Below, piece after piece: positions 21,595 to 34,436 of a stretch of 64,000 bases of DNA. A program made the translations under genes and the position numbers. A model generated the notes under the pieces. The model saw nothing but the letters and a program-made list of their open reading frames with translations, ran no database searches and had not been told where the DNA came from. Positions within the stretch are counted from its first letter, which is position 1, and the number at the start of each line of letters is the position of its first letter. Source of the stretch: Galeruca laticollis (lineage: Eukaryota; Arthropoda; Insecta; Coleoptera; Chrysomelidae); assembly GCA_963921935.1 (NCBI GenBank), contig OY998180.1:59412551-59476550 (forward strand). The letters run 5' to 3'.

Positions 21595-21770
21595 AGAGTT
21601 AGCACGATACAGCCTCGGAAATATAACAAGTCACTAATTTCATGATAGTATATCATTCGGGACATCTCACAGAGAACCCCTATCCATTTTTAGCTCATCA
21701 GAGTCAGTACAACGGGTGCTATGGTACTTAGAGTACCGTCACTTGGGGTGAAGTCTGACGATTTTTGCAG
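21595..21770 (+). repeat. Dispersed unit of a ~175-bp satellite-like repeat
   Basis: Shares 'GCACGATACAGCCT', 'CATCTCACAGA', 'CAGAGTCAGTACAAC' in the same order with the units at 27.96-28.3 and 29.1-29.3 kb. It is followed by 'TACCGTCACTTGGGGTGAAG', which occurs inverted just before the units at 27.9 kb. Confidence 0.7.
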
Positions 21771-22191
21771 TTTATTGTAAATAAAAAGTACAATTTTTGA
21801 GGAAAAATTCCAAAAAAATTATTTAGAATCATCCATAGTAAAATTGATGACATTTTTGTTCCCCCATCTTTTTTTATTTAGGTAAAGAGTGACCGCCATC
21901 ACCTCTATGTGTGTGGTAAAGGCGAACGATCCTCTGTTAAGTATTAAAAATCGTCTTAACCCCTAGTAGGGCGTGTATTTGGACAATAATAATCAATATA
22001 TCATCTTTATAATATAATTTTATAAATTTTATGGCAAAAAAACACGAAAACATGCAAATTAAAATATTTTATTCTTGAAAAACACAAAATTTATATGAAA
22101 AAAGCGTCAACCCTTATTTATTAAAATAACAAACATAAATTTTGGAAAAAGTATTAAGTAGGTAATGCCTTATAACTAATAAACTTACTTA

Positions 22192-23944
22192 TCAAAAATA
22201 TTTTTGGCTTTTGTACAAAAACTTCAACACCTCTATTGTAATATTATTCAATGAAGTCAAAACTGAGAAATAATATCTTTGACGCCTTAAATCTTTAACC
22301 TTTTTTAAAACTTTTACGATTTGATCTTCCTCTATGATGCTTTTATCCCTAACTATTGGATTTGTAAAATATTCGCCCATTTTATTTGAATCTTGTTTTC
22401 TTAAGAAATTAACTAAAAACATCTTTTTATTTCCTTCCCTCATCACTTCAGTAACACAGCCAACATAGTATTTGTTTTGTTTTACAAGTGAACTTAACTA
22501 CTACGAAATTGTCTACTTCTAATGCAAGGTTAGTTTCACTAATATCGCTTTGGTTTTGAAGAAACATATTTTCATTATATTCATCCTGCATTTCTATAGC
22601 TTCTTCTTTATCACTCTGATTGTCACTTTCACGTTCTGTTTCGAGTTCCTAATCCTCACTTGAATCTTCGAGGGCTATTTCGGCCTCACTCTCAGATGTT
22701 GAAATATCCATATCCTTTGAGGAAATGTCTTTGCCAGGAGCCACTTGCAATTTTTCCCTCGTTTCTTCTTCGTGACGTCTTGAGTAACATTCAGTCTACT
22801 TTCATGAAGGAACACCTTATAAGGATGCTAGTCCAATGTTCCGCGTTTGCGTCTTCGTTTTCATTTCTCTCGGAATCAGGTATCTTCCCGAGAACAACAT
22901 CTGGAACAATTCCACAGGCTCGGAAGCCAGATTTAATGTTTGTTTCCATATTTACTATGCCTTCGATGGCTTTCTTTAATAGCGCAGGGAACTCCGATTT
23001 AAGAATGCAACCTCTGTTTTTTATTTTCCAATCAGCAGGAACAGATCGCCAAACTTTTTTAAAAGGTCCAAAAAAGACACGTCCAACGGTCGCAGCAGAT
23101 GTGTTCCATTCGGTGGCAATAAAACAAAAGAAATATCATTTTGCTCGTAACACCGTAAAACATGAATTGAAGTGTGAGCTGCCAAGTTGTACCCTATCAA
23201 GACCCTTCTTCCTGGAAGCTTCTTACAATAGGGTAGTAGAAACTTGTCAAACCATTCGTCAAAAGTCGCTAAATCAAACCAGCCAGATTTGGTACGATTG
23301 TATACAGTCCCAACAGGGCCTCCTTCTACCCAAGTTTGATACAAATGTGCAGATTTGTAGACAACATATGGGGGTAAAAGTACCCCTGATCCACTAATAG
23401 CCATCATAATTGATAAGCTTGACTTGCTTGAATCTACAACCCTTTCTACCCACTTAGATCCTTGTTTACATAATACTTTTACTCTCCCGGGATCATCAGA
23501 CAAGTTGCTTTCATCATAGTTGATTATATTAGAGGTTCAGATATTTTTTATTGTTTCGCCCAGATTTAAGAAATATCTTTCTATTATTTCTTTTGTTATA
23601 TTTGCTCTTGGGCGATTAATATTTTGAGCAAATCGTTGCGTTAAAATTTGGTTCCGACAAATGAACTTGTAAAACCAGACAATTCCAGGGTAATTGTCTT
23701 TAAATAACTTTATTTTTTTGCCTTTTCTGTCTAAATAATTTCTAACTAATAGTCTCATATCTTGTCTGGTAAGGGGAAAACCCCACTCGCTGAACTTTAA
23801 AATCCCTTGGGCCAAAAGTTTTTCTTCTTCTTGTGAAATTACGCATTGCCGGTCATGCTCATCGTTTTTGTTCCCTTTTAGGCGTATTTCAGAATGAAAT
23901 AGGGCTATTGTAGAGAGTAGCATATGTCTAGAAATGGTACACAA
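22192..23944 (-). pseudogene. pogo-type (CENP-B-like) transposase, degenerate
   Basis: Minus-strand remnant. N-terminal part (23944-23537): 'ILKFSEWGFPLTRQDM' and 'VWFYKFICRNQ', the CENP-B/Tigger-like helix-turn-helix region. Central DDE_1 part: 'SDDPGRVKV' just after a stop, 'MMAISGSGVLLPPYVVYK', 'GWFDLATFDEWFDKFL', 'RRVLIGYNLAAHTS' and 'HLLRPLDVSFLDLLKK'. The second catalytic Asp, expected in 'IGDN', is a Tyr here, so the copy is catalytically dead besides its frameshifts. A C-terminal piece, 'KKMFLVNFLRKQDSNKMG' (22446-22192), belongs to the same protein. The N-terminus is cut by the Penelope fragment at about 23945. Confidence 0.8.
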
Positions 23945-23970
23945 AATTTATAAGAAATAATGATAACACA

Positions 23971-24744
23971 TTGTCTATTGATTGGTACAGAAAACCAATT
24001 AGCTCAGGAAGATTCATGAACTATTGGTCTTACCATAAATATTCAATGAAAATTAACTTAATTAAACAAATGAGAAATAGAATAACCAAAATATCAGATC
24101 CTATTTTTCATGAAAAGAACTTAAAAACTTTATATCATCTATTTTTGGATAATGGTTATCCAAATAAATTAGTAAAAAACATACTATTTGATTATTCTCC
24201 AACTATAGACATTGCAGACATTAATATTAGAAACGACCAATCAGATAATATAAATTATTATGTATCTTTACCATATATTAAAGAAATAACACCACAGTAG
24301 AGTAGGATTTTTAAACCATTGAACAACATTAGAATTGTCAATAAAACATGCTTAACCATAAAATCTATTTTCACTAATTTGAAAGACAAAACTTCAATTA
24401 TTAATCTTTCAAATGTAATATATTCTATTCCATGCAAAAATTGTGATAAAAAATATGTTGGTCACACTGGTCAGAAATTAAAGAACCGTGTAAGTCTCCA
24501 AAAGAGCGATTGTAAGTTACATCCTGAAAGATGTGCTTTATCTGAACATGTAATTGATAATGATCACTTTATGGATTTTGAATCTGTTAATATTTTGGAC
24601 ATACAACCAAATACCAAAAAAAGACTTTTCTTAGAAATGGCTCATATATTTCAAGAACCTAATACTATCAACAAAAAAAGTGACCATAATAATCTGAGTG
24701 ATATTTATTATTATCTACTAACAATTGATAATAAAAATAACTAA
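23971..24744 (+). pseudogene. Penelope RT C-terminus and GIY-YIG endonuclease
   Basis: The readable frame starts with 'LSIDWYRKPISSGRFMNY' (end of RT, thumb region; the first codon is TTG and not a start) and 'RNRITKISDPIFHEKNLKTL'. An in-frame TAG at 24298-24300 interrupts the linker. After it come the GIY-YIG domain features of Penelope elements: 'YSIPCKNCDKKYVGHTGQ' (zinc-like CxxC and the Y...YVG motif), 'LKNRVSLQKSDCKLHPERC', 'HVIDNDHFMDFE', 'RLFLEMAHIFQEP' and the tail 'LSDIYYYLLTIDNKNN'. The endonuclease makes the nick used for insertion. One stop only, but the RT is mostly missing. Confidence 0.85.
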
Positions 24745-25094
24745 ATTTCAAATTCTTATTTGATGATTTTTAGAAATAATTTTATTTTAGGTAAATGATT
24801 TAAAAAATGTTTTAAATACTTTTAAATTATTAAGATGACATGATGACATCTATAATAATTTAAGGTTGAATTTTATATAATAAAAGAAGAATATTTGAAT
24901 AACTATTAACCTATATTACAAATATAACCAATTTTCTTCTTTTGTTTTCAAAAACATTTTAGCATATGAAGAAAATGTTTACATTCATGAATCTGTCAAA
25001 ATGTCAAAATGATTTATGATTGAAAAAATTTTTTTTTAAAAAAATTTAAATATAATTATATTTACCAATTTATAACAATCTCAATTTACTTATC

Positions 25095-25123
25095 CTTGAT
25101 AATGGAAATAAACGTTTCCGAAA
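25095..25123 (+). ncRNA. Degenerate hammerhead core at Penelope 3' end
   Basis: Reads CTTGATAA, a bulged T, stem II GGAAA/TTTCC with a TAAACG loop, then GAAA. Relative to CUGANGA it has an inserted T and a G8-to-A change, which should abolish cleavage. Same one-base bulge before stem II as in the other copies. Confidence 0.5.
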
Positions 25124-25220
25124 GCCTGGAAGAAAAACAGTAACAAGAGTTTTCTTTAATTAACTTGCCGTTACCCCAATATTCGTGGTTTTATACCTAA
25201 TTAGTCGGCAAAGACTATCT

Positions 25221-25221
<1 letters not shown>

Positions 25222-25297
<76 letters not shown>
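25222..25297. repeat. (TA)n followed by poly(T) tract
   Basis: About 38 bp of TA repeat running into about 38 T residues. It separates the first Penelope copy from the palindromic one. Confidence 0.95.
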
Positions 25298-25302
<5 letters not shown>

Positions 25303-25393
25303 CGACTGAAAAATGCTATATAGGTGGGGATAACGGGGATTTCAGTCCAAGGAATCAAGGCGAAGATCTTTTATTTACAAAATGCCGCCAAGC

Positions 25394-25420
25394 TTTCGTG
25401 TCCTTTTGACACTTCTTCAG
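25394..25420 (-). ncRNA. Hammerhead-type core, left arm of palindrome
   Basis: Minus strand: CTGAAGA, bulged A, stem II GTGTC-AAAAG-GACAC (5 bp), GAAA. CUGAAGA fits the CUGANGA consensus because position 7 is variable. Stem III pairing is weak, so activity is uncertain. Confidence 0.6.
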
Positions 25421-26283
25421 GGCACTATAATACATATACAAATATAAATATGATTTAAAAATAGAGAAATAAATATAAGTACTTACATGTAAAATATTTT
25501 AAGTAAATTCAATATAAATAATCATTAAAAAATTTGTAAATGTAAAAATAAATATAATTATAATATACTTGATGTCATATTTCACATAAGACAAATCGAT
25601 ACATAATTTGTTTGTTCGTTACTTAGTTATTTTAATTTTTTTTAGGTTACTTTATAATTATTTAATGAAGTTTGAATTTGAGGTTAGATTATAACCTTAT
25701 AAAATGACTTTGACAGATAATTTGTTTTTGACGTTAATAGAAAAGGAAATAAGGTTAGATTATAATAGTATGAATAAGAAAAGTGACATTGAAAATCTTA
25801 GTAATATTTATAGCTACCTTTTGAATATTGAACAGAATAGATAATTTTTCATTATTTATATGATTATTTCATAAAAATTAAATTCACTTCTATTAAAGTC
25901 AAAATATAAGAAATTATTTGTCAAAGTCATTTTCACAGGTTATAATCTAACCTTATTTCCTTTTCTATTAACGTCAAAAACAAATTATCTGTCAAAGTCA
26001 TTTTATAAGGTTATAATCTAACCTCAAATTCAAACTTCATTAAATAATTATAAAGTAACCTAAAAAAATTAAAATAACTAAGTAACGAACAAACAAATTA
26101 TGTATCGATTTGTCTTATGTGAAATATGACATCAAGTATATTATAATTATATTTATTTTTACATTTACAAATTTTTTAATGATTATTTATATTGAATTTA
26201 CTTAAAATATTTTACATGTAAGTACTTATATTTATTTCTCTATTTTTAAATCATATTTATATTTGTATATGTATTATAGTGCC

Positions 26284-26310
26284 CTGAAGAAGTGTCAAAA
26301 GGACACGAAA
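26284..26310 (+). ncRNA. Hammerhead-type core, right arm of palindrome
   Basis: Exact inverted twin of the core at 25394-25420, here in the sense orientation of the Penelope ORF, which is the usual position for the ribozyme in the 3' terminal repeat. Confidence 0.6.
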
Positions 26311-26379
26311 GCTTGGCGGCATTTTGTAAATAAAAGATCTTCGCCTTGATTCCTTGGACTGAAATCCCCGTTATCCCCA

Positions 26380-26850
<471 letters not shown>

Positions 26851-26866
26851 CATAATTAATATTTTT

Positions 26867-27885
<1,019 letters not shown>

Positions 27886-27889
27886 GTTC

Positions 27890-28305
27890 ACCCCCACAGT
27901 CCGACTTCACCCCGAGTGACGGTACCACATTTTTGTCATTTTCGGAAAAAAATTGGTTTGTTTGCACGATACAGCCTCCGGAGTGTATACAAGTGACCAA
28001 TTTTATGATTGGATATTGTTCAGCGTATCTCACAGATGAACTCTATTGATTTTCAGCTTACCAGAGGGAGTACCACGTGTCCTATAAATCCAGATATACT
28101 ACATTTTTTGATAATGTTCTGAGAAAGTTTCGTTCATTAGCACGATACAGCCTCCGGAGTATCTACAAGTGATCAATTATATGATTGGATATTGTTCAAG
28201 ACGTCTAATAGATGAATCTTATTCATTTTAAGCTCGCCAGAGCCAGTACAACGGTTACTATGGTTTGTTACCATGGTACAGCCTCCGGAGTGTATACAAG
28301 TTACC
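27890..28305 (+). repeat. Satellite-like ~175-bp units, two and a partial
   Basis: 'GCACGATACAGCCTCCGGAG' starts at 27964 and 28139 (175 bp apart) and a shortened unit starts near 28271. Each holds 'ATGATTGGATATTGTTCA' and a 'CAGAGCCAGTACAAC'-like block. The last unit is cut at AAGTTACC (28298-28305) by an insertion and resumes at 29113. Confidence 0.8.
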
Positions 28306-29112
28306 TCAGATTAACAGATAAAATAGATATGTTTGTTTTGACTTTTTCCTGTCCCAAACATTGAGTCACATTCTAAGCTCACTTGCGGGACACTTCCACT
28401 GCTTTGCCATATTTACAAATCCTCTTCTGTAGCGGGAAAAAAGATATTAGAAGTTTAATTGAAAATTTGGTAAAAAGTTATGCAAATAAAAAAATGTCAT
28501 AATAATTTCTGCATTTGAGTCGCTGCTTTTAAAATTAATTAATAATAGTTGAATTTTATTTGATAAAGGCATATTCTTATATAAATTTTAAACAAGAATT
28601 TGTTGTATCCTTTATGGTTATAACTAAAAATAGCAACATTGCTCAAAATTTCAGTACCTGTTAATGTGTCAATAGTAATCTATTTAGTAGTTTTGTCCTT
28701 GTTTAATCACCATGTAAAGAGAGATGCAAATATCGTCAGACTGTGATCGACGATCAATTTATATACGCCGTAATATTGTAGTAAATGATGTCAAACGTGG
28801 TTTGTTTATACGAGCGCCATTACGACTGCAGAGTAAACATTTAGTTCTTCCGTTTTGATGTGTTTTTAAAAACTTTTTAGTGTGAAAATAAACTTTTAAG
28901 TTAATTAATTTGATATTTTTGGATTATCATGGTTCGTCGGTGCCAAGTTTGTTAGAAAAACAGCCGAAATTAGCAATGCCATGTATCTACAATACCATCC
29001 CCACTTTTTGTAATTCATTCATTATTCCACTACTGGCGTTTAGAATTGTTGGCCGCAAAAATAAACGTGTTTATGAATGAATAGCCCTCTCTATGTTTAT
29101 ATTACTCTAAGC
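28306..29112 (+). mobile_element. 807-bp insertion with 8-bp target duplication (P or hAT type)
   Basis: AAGTTACC occurs at 28298-28305 and again at 29113-29120, and the flanking satellite unit reads continuously if the segment between is removed. The ends are imperfect inverted repeats: TCAGATTAACAG at the left and, reverse-complemented, TTAGAGTAATAT two bases in from the right end. An 8-bp duplication fits P-element or hAT transposons. At 28929 an ATG opens 'MVRRCQVC' and then a stop; a Met followed by CxxC is how THAP domains of P-type transposases begin, so a P-type derivative is favoured but weakly. No transposase core remains. Confidence 0.65.
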
Positions 29113-29280
29113 AAGTTACCAATTATATGATTGTTCAGGGTGTCTCACAGATGAACTCTATCGATGTTCAGCTCACCAGAGCCAGTACAACGTGTCCTAT
29201 AATTCCATATATACAACATTTTTGGTCATTTTTGGAGAAAATTCCGATAGTTAGCACGATACAGGCTTCGAAATGTATAT
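29113..29280 (+). repeat. Continuation of satellite-like units
   Basis: Resumes the interrupted unit ('AAGTTACCAATTATATGATTG') and begins another at 29250 ('TTAGCACGATACAGGCTTCG'), where it abuts the BEL/Pao remnant. Confidence 0.75.
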
Positions 29281-30686
29281 GTTCCAGCTAACCACAGACA
29301 CTGAATTAAAAATTTTGTAAAGAAAGTTATAGGAGCTAGAAATCCTAGAGGATCATAGATTCGAGCTAATTCCGAAAGCATACAACGTTTGGTACAAGGA
29401 AGATTTTCTCGTGGTTGAACACTAAATGTGAAAGAGTCCGAATGAGAAGACCAGCGTTACCCAAGAACTTTGAGAGAGTTGTCCAAATCTGGTTCAAAAC
29501 TTAGACTATGGGGATTAATAAAAGAAGTAGGTGAATTCGATAATAAGAGAGGTTCGTTTGAACACCATTTACGAAGTTCAAAACCGCCAAGATACAAAAG
29601 AGAAATTAAATCTTGCATAAGCGTTTGAGCTTCTACAAAATCATTCGAGCCAAAACAAAAATCATCAATATAAGAGCAAGTATGAATAGTTTTAGCAGTT
29701 TGTGGATAGTGATGTCCTTCGTCAAGTACAAGTTGATGCAAAGTACGAAGAGCTAGAAATGGAGAAGAAGTGAGACAATAAGTTAGAGTATTCAGACGAT
29801 ACTCCCGAACACAATCTTCTGTAGAAAATCTCCAAAAAAATACGTTGAAACTCTCTATGCTCTTGACAAAAAAAATCATATGATACATTTGTTTGATGTC
29901 TGCGCACAAAACAAACTTGAGTAAACGAAAATTTAGTAAAATAGCAACAATGTCTTGTTGAAGCTTAGGTCCAACAAACAAACAATAAATGAGGGATTTC
30001 ACGTTAGGAACTTTGGCAGATGCATTAAAGACTACACGTAATTTGGTACTAACACTATCAGGTTTGACCACACAATGGTGAGGAATATAATATTTACCAT
30101 TCTTTTCGTTGTCAGCTGAAATCAACTCCATGTGACCTAGGTCGAGATACTCTCGCATAAAGGCAGAATATTGTTCATACAATTCGGGTTGCTTAAGCAG
30201 TCGGCGTTCAAGAGAGTGAAAACGATATAAGGCCAGATCTCGTATACCAGAAAACGTAGGATTAATTTTACGAAAAGGTAACGATACAACATATTGTCTC
30301 GACGGTTTACGAGGAAAATTATCTTTGAAAAGATCGTCACGAAAAGTATCATCAGAATTGAGGAGAATGACTTCAGGAACCGTTTCTATTTCCCAGAAAG
30401 TTTTTAAAGTAGTTTCTAACGAGACCTTGGAAACGGTGTGGCATAATAAAGAGGTGACAAAAGGATTCTTGACATGAATCGAACCCATGACAACGTAGCC
30501 AAATACAGTGTTTATGGCGTCGGGTTCACCTGAATTTCCAGAGATCTTACCTGAGAGCAACAATTTAGGAAATAAATCAGCTCCGATTAATAAGTCGATC
30601 GTTCCTGGTAGATAAAATTTAAAATCTGCTAGCGAAATATTAGTTAAGTGGGTCCACTTATTGAGATCGATTGAAAAATCAGGCAT
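29281..30686 (-). pseudogene. BEL/Pao reverse transcriptase
   Basis: Open for 409 codons to a TAA at 29457, then readable to about 29281. Motifs: 'DLLIGADLFPKLLLSG' (end of protease region), 'YYIPHHCVVKPDSVSTKLR', 'VVFNASAKVPNVKSL', 'VLCADIKQMYHMI' (catalytic Asp), and 'HTCSYIDDFCFGSND' (the YXDD box). Beyond the stop 'SELARIYDPLGFLAPIT' is the connection region characteristic of Pao. Sequence such as 'SLNDLLLVGP' style conserved blocks is altered ('SLIYCLFVGPKLQQD'). Confidence 0.85.
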
Positions 30687-30708
30687 AGGATCACAAATTT
30701 TGTCTAGA

Positions 30709-31281
30709 CTAGAGCATCAAAATTAAAAATAGGAAGTCCCTAGTATGCGGACAAGTTGAAAGGACAACTTTTCCAGTCTGCAACTTAGAGTTCATAGAGG
30801 CGAGACCATTAACTTCGAGGGCACATTGAGACTGAGGGATACCTAGAATGTTTAATGCTTTACGGGTAATAAAAGAAGTTTGGCTGCCGCAATCTAAAAT
30901 AGTTCTTAATGGTCGCCTACTACCTTTATCATAAAGGGCGTCAACCACACCTGTGGATAACAAAACTCCCTTTTCAACACGGGATTGGAGTCCAAATAAA
31001 CTAGTGGTACTTGATTGACTTGAAAACGGAAGGTTCGGGTTCAAATTAGGAGAAGTGTCGGTAGAATTTGTGATTGGTGTATCGAAATGCAATAGTGTAT
31101 GATGAGTCTTGGATTTGCAAGTCCGACAGGAACGAAGATCGTGAGAGGAACTCAAACAACTAAAGCATAGATGCGATTGTTTGCAAAAACGATGCCTTTC
31201 TGAAGGACTTTTACTTAAAAATTGATCACATTTGTAAATAGTATGGTTTTGTTTGCATAAAATACAATGTTTATTAGACAA
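30709..31281 (-). pseudogene. BEL/Pao zinc knuckles and aspartic protease
   Basis: Cys/His clusters 'CILCKQNHTIYKC' and 'CFSCLSSSHDLRSC' are typical of the Pao nucleocapsid. The protease follows with 'RTILDCGSQTSFITRKAL', where the active-site Asp-Ser/Thr-Gly reads Asp-Cys-Gly. The frame ends at 30709 and continues in another frame into the RT at 30686. Confidence 0.8.
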
Positions 31282-31365
31282 ATTAGTAACTAATAAAGTT
31301 GAAGAACGAGTTTCACAGGAAACTTTTGAGAATAAGGGTGGATCATTCGATCGGAAATATTTCGA

Positions 31366-32276
31366 TCAAGAAACATTTAAATTACTGTAGGCGTTCAACT
31401 GGGTTTCTAAAAATGCAATCAAGCTTGTGAAGGTGGGGATCTCTGTTGCTTCATGTTCCATTTCAAAGAGACGTGCGATTTCTGGAGTTAATCTAGAATA
31501 TAACATATTAAACATAATTAAGTCCCACTCATCCGTAGGTAAACCGATCACTTGGAGAGCAGAAATATTTTCTAAAAATGTATCAATAAGTTTAGACAAT
31601 GTTTCAGCAGTAACCATATTTAATTTTGGGGCCCGTTCAAGGGCATCCCAATGGGCTTTGGCACAACATCTTTGATTGGTATATGGCTTGGTAATAAGGT
31701 CGTAAGCAATATCATAATTATCGGCAGTAATTTTTAAATTACTAATTAAACCTAGAGGGGGACCTTCTAACGACGCTTTTGAATACTTTAGTTTTTCTAC
31801 ACGTGACAAAGATTGGTTGTTGTGGATAAGAAAATCAATGAATCTAAGAACGATGCGAATTCCTTCACATCACCTGATAATTTGGGAAGATCAATTTTTG
31901 GTAATCGGATATTCGAATTAGTTTGTGAAAGAGCATTAGTATTAGCAGTAGATTGGGAACTCGAAATGTCGAGAAGCTCGGAACATATTAGTTTGGTTCG
32001 AAAATACTGCTATAAAAAAGCAGCACGAATTTGATCTTCAGCTTCGAGGTCTGGTGGATCTGGAAGCGCCATCAATTTGGCAATCACTGAATCATGATGT
32101 TGTACAAAAGTATCACGAATTGATTCTAATTCAGTTGCACGAATTTGTAAAAGAGGACGAACGAACTTGTCAGTCTTACTTTGATCGGCTAAACCGCTCA
32201 ATATTTGAAAATCATTTACGGCTTTACGATGGAAACGATACTGTAGGACTCTATCCATTGTAAATAAAATAAACAA
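31366..32276 (-). pseudogene. BEL/Pao gag (DUF1759-type), frameshifted
   Basis: Starts at about 32258 ('MDRVLQYRFHRKAVND'); a second piece reads 'LPKIDLPKLSGDVKEFASF' near 31900-31840, then 'SRVEKLKYSKASLEGPPLGL' and 'AHWDALERAPKLNMVTAETL' to 31366. These match the order of BEL/Pao gag proteins (DUF1759). At least one frameshift separates 32010 from 31809. Confidence 0.8.
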
Positions 32277-32961
32277 AAATACCGAAGCAAAGGATGCAAA
32301 TTTTCAATAAAATGTTGCGAATGAATTGAGACAAATTTCAAATGATATTGTACAAACTACCGGTTACTAACTGTAAAATTTGAAATGAACAGATGATTTG
32401 ATAGAATTGTTGAATCACCCTGTATAGCGAAAAGGATAGAAAAAGTGAAGTGCAAAAAATAAGTAATAACCATGAAATTGAACAGTTGATAAGAAAAGAA
32501 AAAATGTCAGTTCTCTATTTACTATAAAAACGCACCGATGGCAAAAGGATAATAAAATAGAGGTATAGCGAAAAATTTTTGAATTATCACTCAAACTAGT
32601 TGACCAGAGAATATATCAGCCCACTCTGTATAAAATTGCACCAAATTATAACAGAATGAGAATAAGAAATGAAAACTATTGAGTAATTAATCAAAAAAAA
32701 ACTCGTCTGTTCAAATCTCCGTTTGGAAACTATAAAAATATTCAATAACCAAACGACCAATTTTTGTTCGGCAATATCAAGAAATTCAGGCACAATATCT
32801 TCAAGGTTACTCACTTTTGAAATAAAGTAGATCGATTTAAAAATTATTGGAAAGAGTAAAAATAAGCAAACGTTATGATGAAAATTTTGTTTTTAAATGA
32901 GAGTAATAAAGTGCCTTTTTTCCAGGCTAAAAAAATAACTATTCAGGCTAAGAAGGACCAA

Positions 32962-33266
32962 TGTTCGGGACGATAGCAATTTCTTTTTTGTTTTAAATTT
33001 CAATTGAAGTGAACTGTAATTTTATTAATAGTAATTATTTGAAAGCTGACATTTTACCTTTACTTATTTCTCTCGGAGATTAACCGGCCGACGTTGTATA
33101 GCGATGTCGTTTTGATCACACACCTTTGTACTCTAGCACGCGGTGGTGGTCTTACTATTACGATAATTCACACACACTCGGTACAAAACTTTGACGAAGT
33201 GAAAATATCAACATTGCGCGGTTGAATTTAAAATATATAAGGCATATCTGAATTCAATCACGAACA
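32962..33266 (-). repeat. BEL/Pao LTR (305 bp)
   Basis: Bounded by TGTTCG at 32962 and CGAACA at 33266, the short inverted ends expected of an LTR (TG...CA). On the minus strand a TATA-like 'CCTTATATATTTTAAA' lies near the 5' side. Immediately downstream (below 32962) is 'TTGGTCCTTCTTAGCC', in the place of the leader/primer-binding site. The partner LTR is not in the window. Confidence 0.65.
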
Positions 33267-33269
33267 ATA

Positions 33270-34027
33270 TGTTAGGACTAAGCAGTTCTACAAAACCCCA
33301 TAAAGTGACTGATATATTAAAACTTCCGGAAACATCGGCAAACCACATATTGTTCTGTCATGCTATATTTGGATTTGATTCTACTTCCGCTTTATTCAAT
33401 AAAGGAAAGCTAACCTAATTTAAACTATTAGAAAAAAGGGCGGAACTGCAGCAAAAAATAGAAATATTTTTAGAACCAAATGCAAATACATATTCAATTA
33501 TAGAGGCCGGAAAAGAGTTTTTATTAGCTTTCTATGGTGCTAACAAAAAATGTAAAAGTCTAGATAACCTGAGATATCTTAAATATACGAGCACGACTAC
33601 GAGACAAAGACTGATTAAAAACTTTGAACATGCTTGCTTACCTACAACATCTCACACTGCTGCCTACCATTTGAAAGGAGTTTATGTTCAAATTCAGAAC
33701 TGAATCGGTAACACAGCTATATCACCGACTCAATGGAGATGGGAACGACAGAATAATATCCTAAAATCAGTGACAACAGAAAAAGCGATAGCACCGGACT
33801 TTATTTTAAAACTATTCTGCAACTGTAAAGCTGATTGTAGAAACTTCTGTCGCTGTAGAAAAGCAAATATGAACTGCTCGAACTTGTGTGGTCAATGCCA
33901 AGGCAATTCTTGTAGCAACGTTTACAAAGAAGAGGAGTCATTGGATGAAGAGGTAATATTATTAACTTTAATCGTAATATACCAACGTACCTACATCATA
34001 TGTTTATTCCAGGTTATTTTCAAGTGA
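33270..34027 (+). pseudogene. Repeat-family protein fragment with Cys-rich C-terminus
   Basis: Plus-strand remnant of a protein found in many copies in invertebrate genomes, function unknown to me. Readable parts: 'ILFCHAIFGFDSTSALFN' near 33340-33400 (a changed HAIxGCDTTSA motif), 'EFLLAFYGANKKCKSLDN', 'LPTTSHTAAYHLKGVYVQ', then after a stop 'WRWERQNNILKSVTTEKA' and the Cys-rich end 'CNCKADCRNFCRCRKANM' and 'CSNLCGQCQGNSCSN'. Several stops and no start. Likely part of an unclassified mobile element. Confidence 0.6.
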
Positions 34028-34436
34028 ATCTGCAGAGTTGGGCACACATATTAATTAATACAATGTACAAATCCTATAATAATTCAGTGATTTTAATTGT
34101 AATGATTTGATTTTCAGTTCAAAATTAGCGTTGATATAACAAATTCGTATTTTGGCCTATTTCAACCCCTTGCAAGATTGCAATCTGAATTAATAATTCA
34201 TATATACCGTTATGAAGGAAATTTTATAAGCTTTTTATTTATCATCAAGTATTTTTCCATGGAAAATAAAAATAAAGAAGATATTCTTAAAACAGTTAAA
34301 AAATATACCTTTGGGATGGTTTTTGGGAGGGTTGCCACCCCCGCAAGGGCAGAGACTTTTACTAAGTAACTGGCACCCGAAGACCTAGTGCTTCAGTAAT
34401 ATTCACCTTTAAGGTATTTTGTTCCTGGTCACACTT
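34028..34436. other. Spacer, no gene recognised
   Basis: AT-rich apart from a short GC-rich stretch at 34320-34360; nothing assignable. Confidence 0.4.

Larger units (their letters stand above)
23945..25150 (+). mobile_element. Penelope-like element, 5'-truncated
   Basis: Contains the C-terminal RT region and GIY-YIG endonuclease followed by an AT-rich 3' region and a degenerate hammerhead-like core at 25095-25123. The left end is a sharp junction with the pogo remnant, as expected for 5' truncation by target-primed reverse transcription. Confidence 0.8.
29281..33266 (-). mobile_element. BEL/Pao LTR retrotransposon, 3' half missing
   Basis: Minus-strand element with, in transcription order, an LTR (33266-32962), gag, zinc knuckles, protease and RT. 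It stops inside the RNase H/connection region at the satellite junction at 29281; integrase and the second LTR are absent. Multiple frameshifts show it is old. Confidence 0.85.

Noticed and set aside
22660..23397. 245-codon plus-strand ORF
   Set aside because: It is the antisense of the pogo-type DDE domain, which has family motifs on the minus strand.
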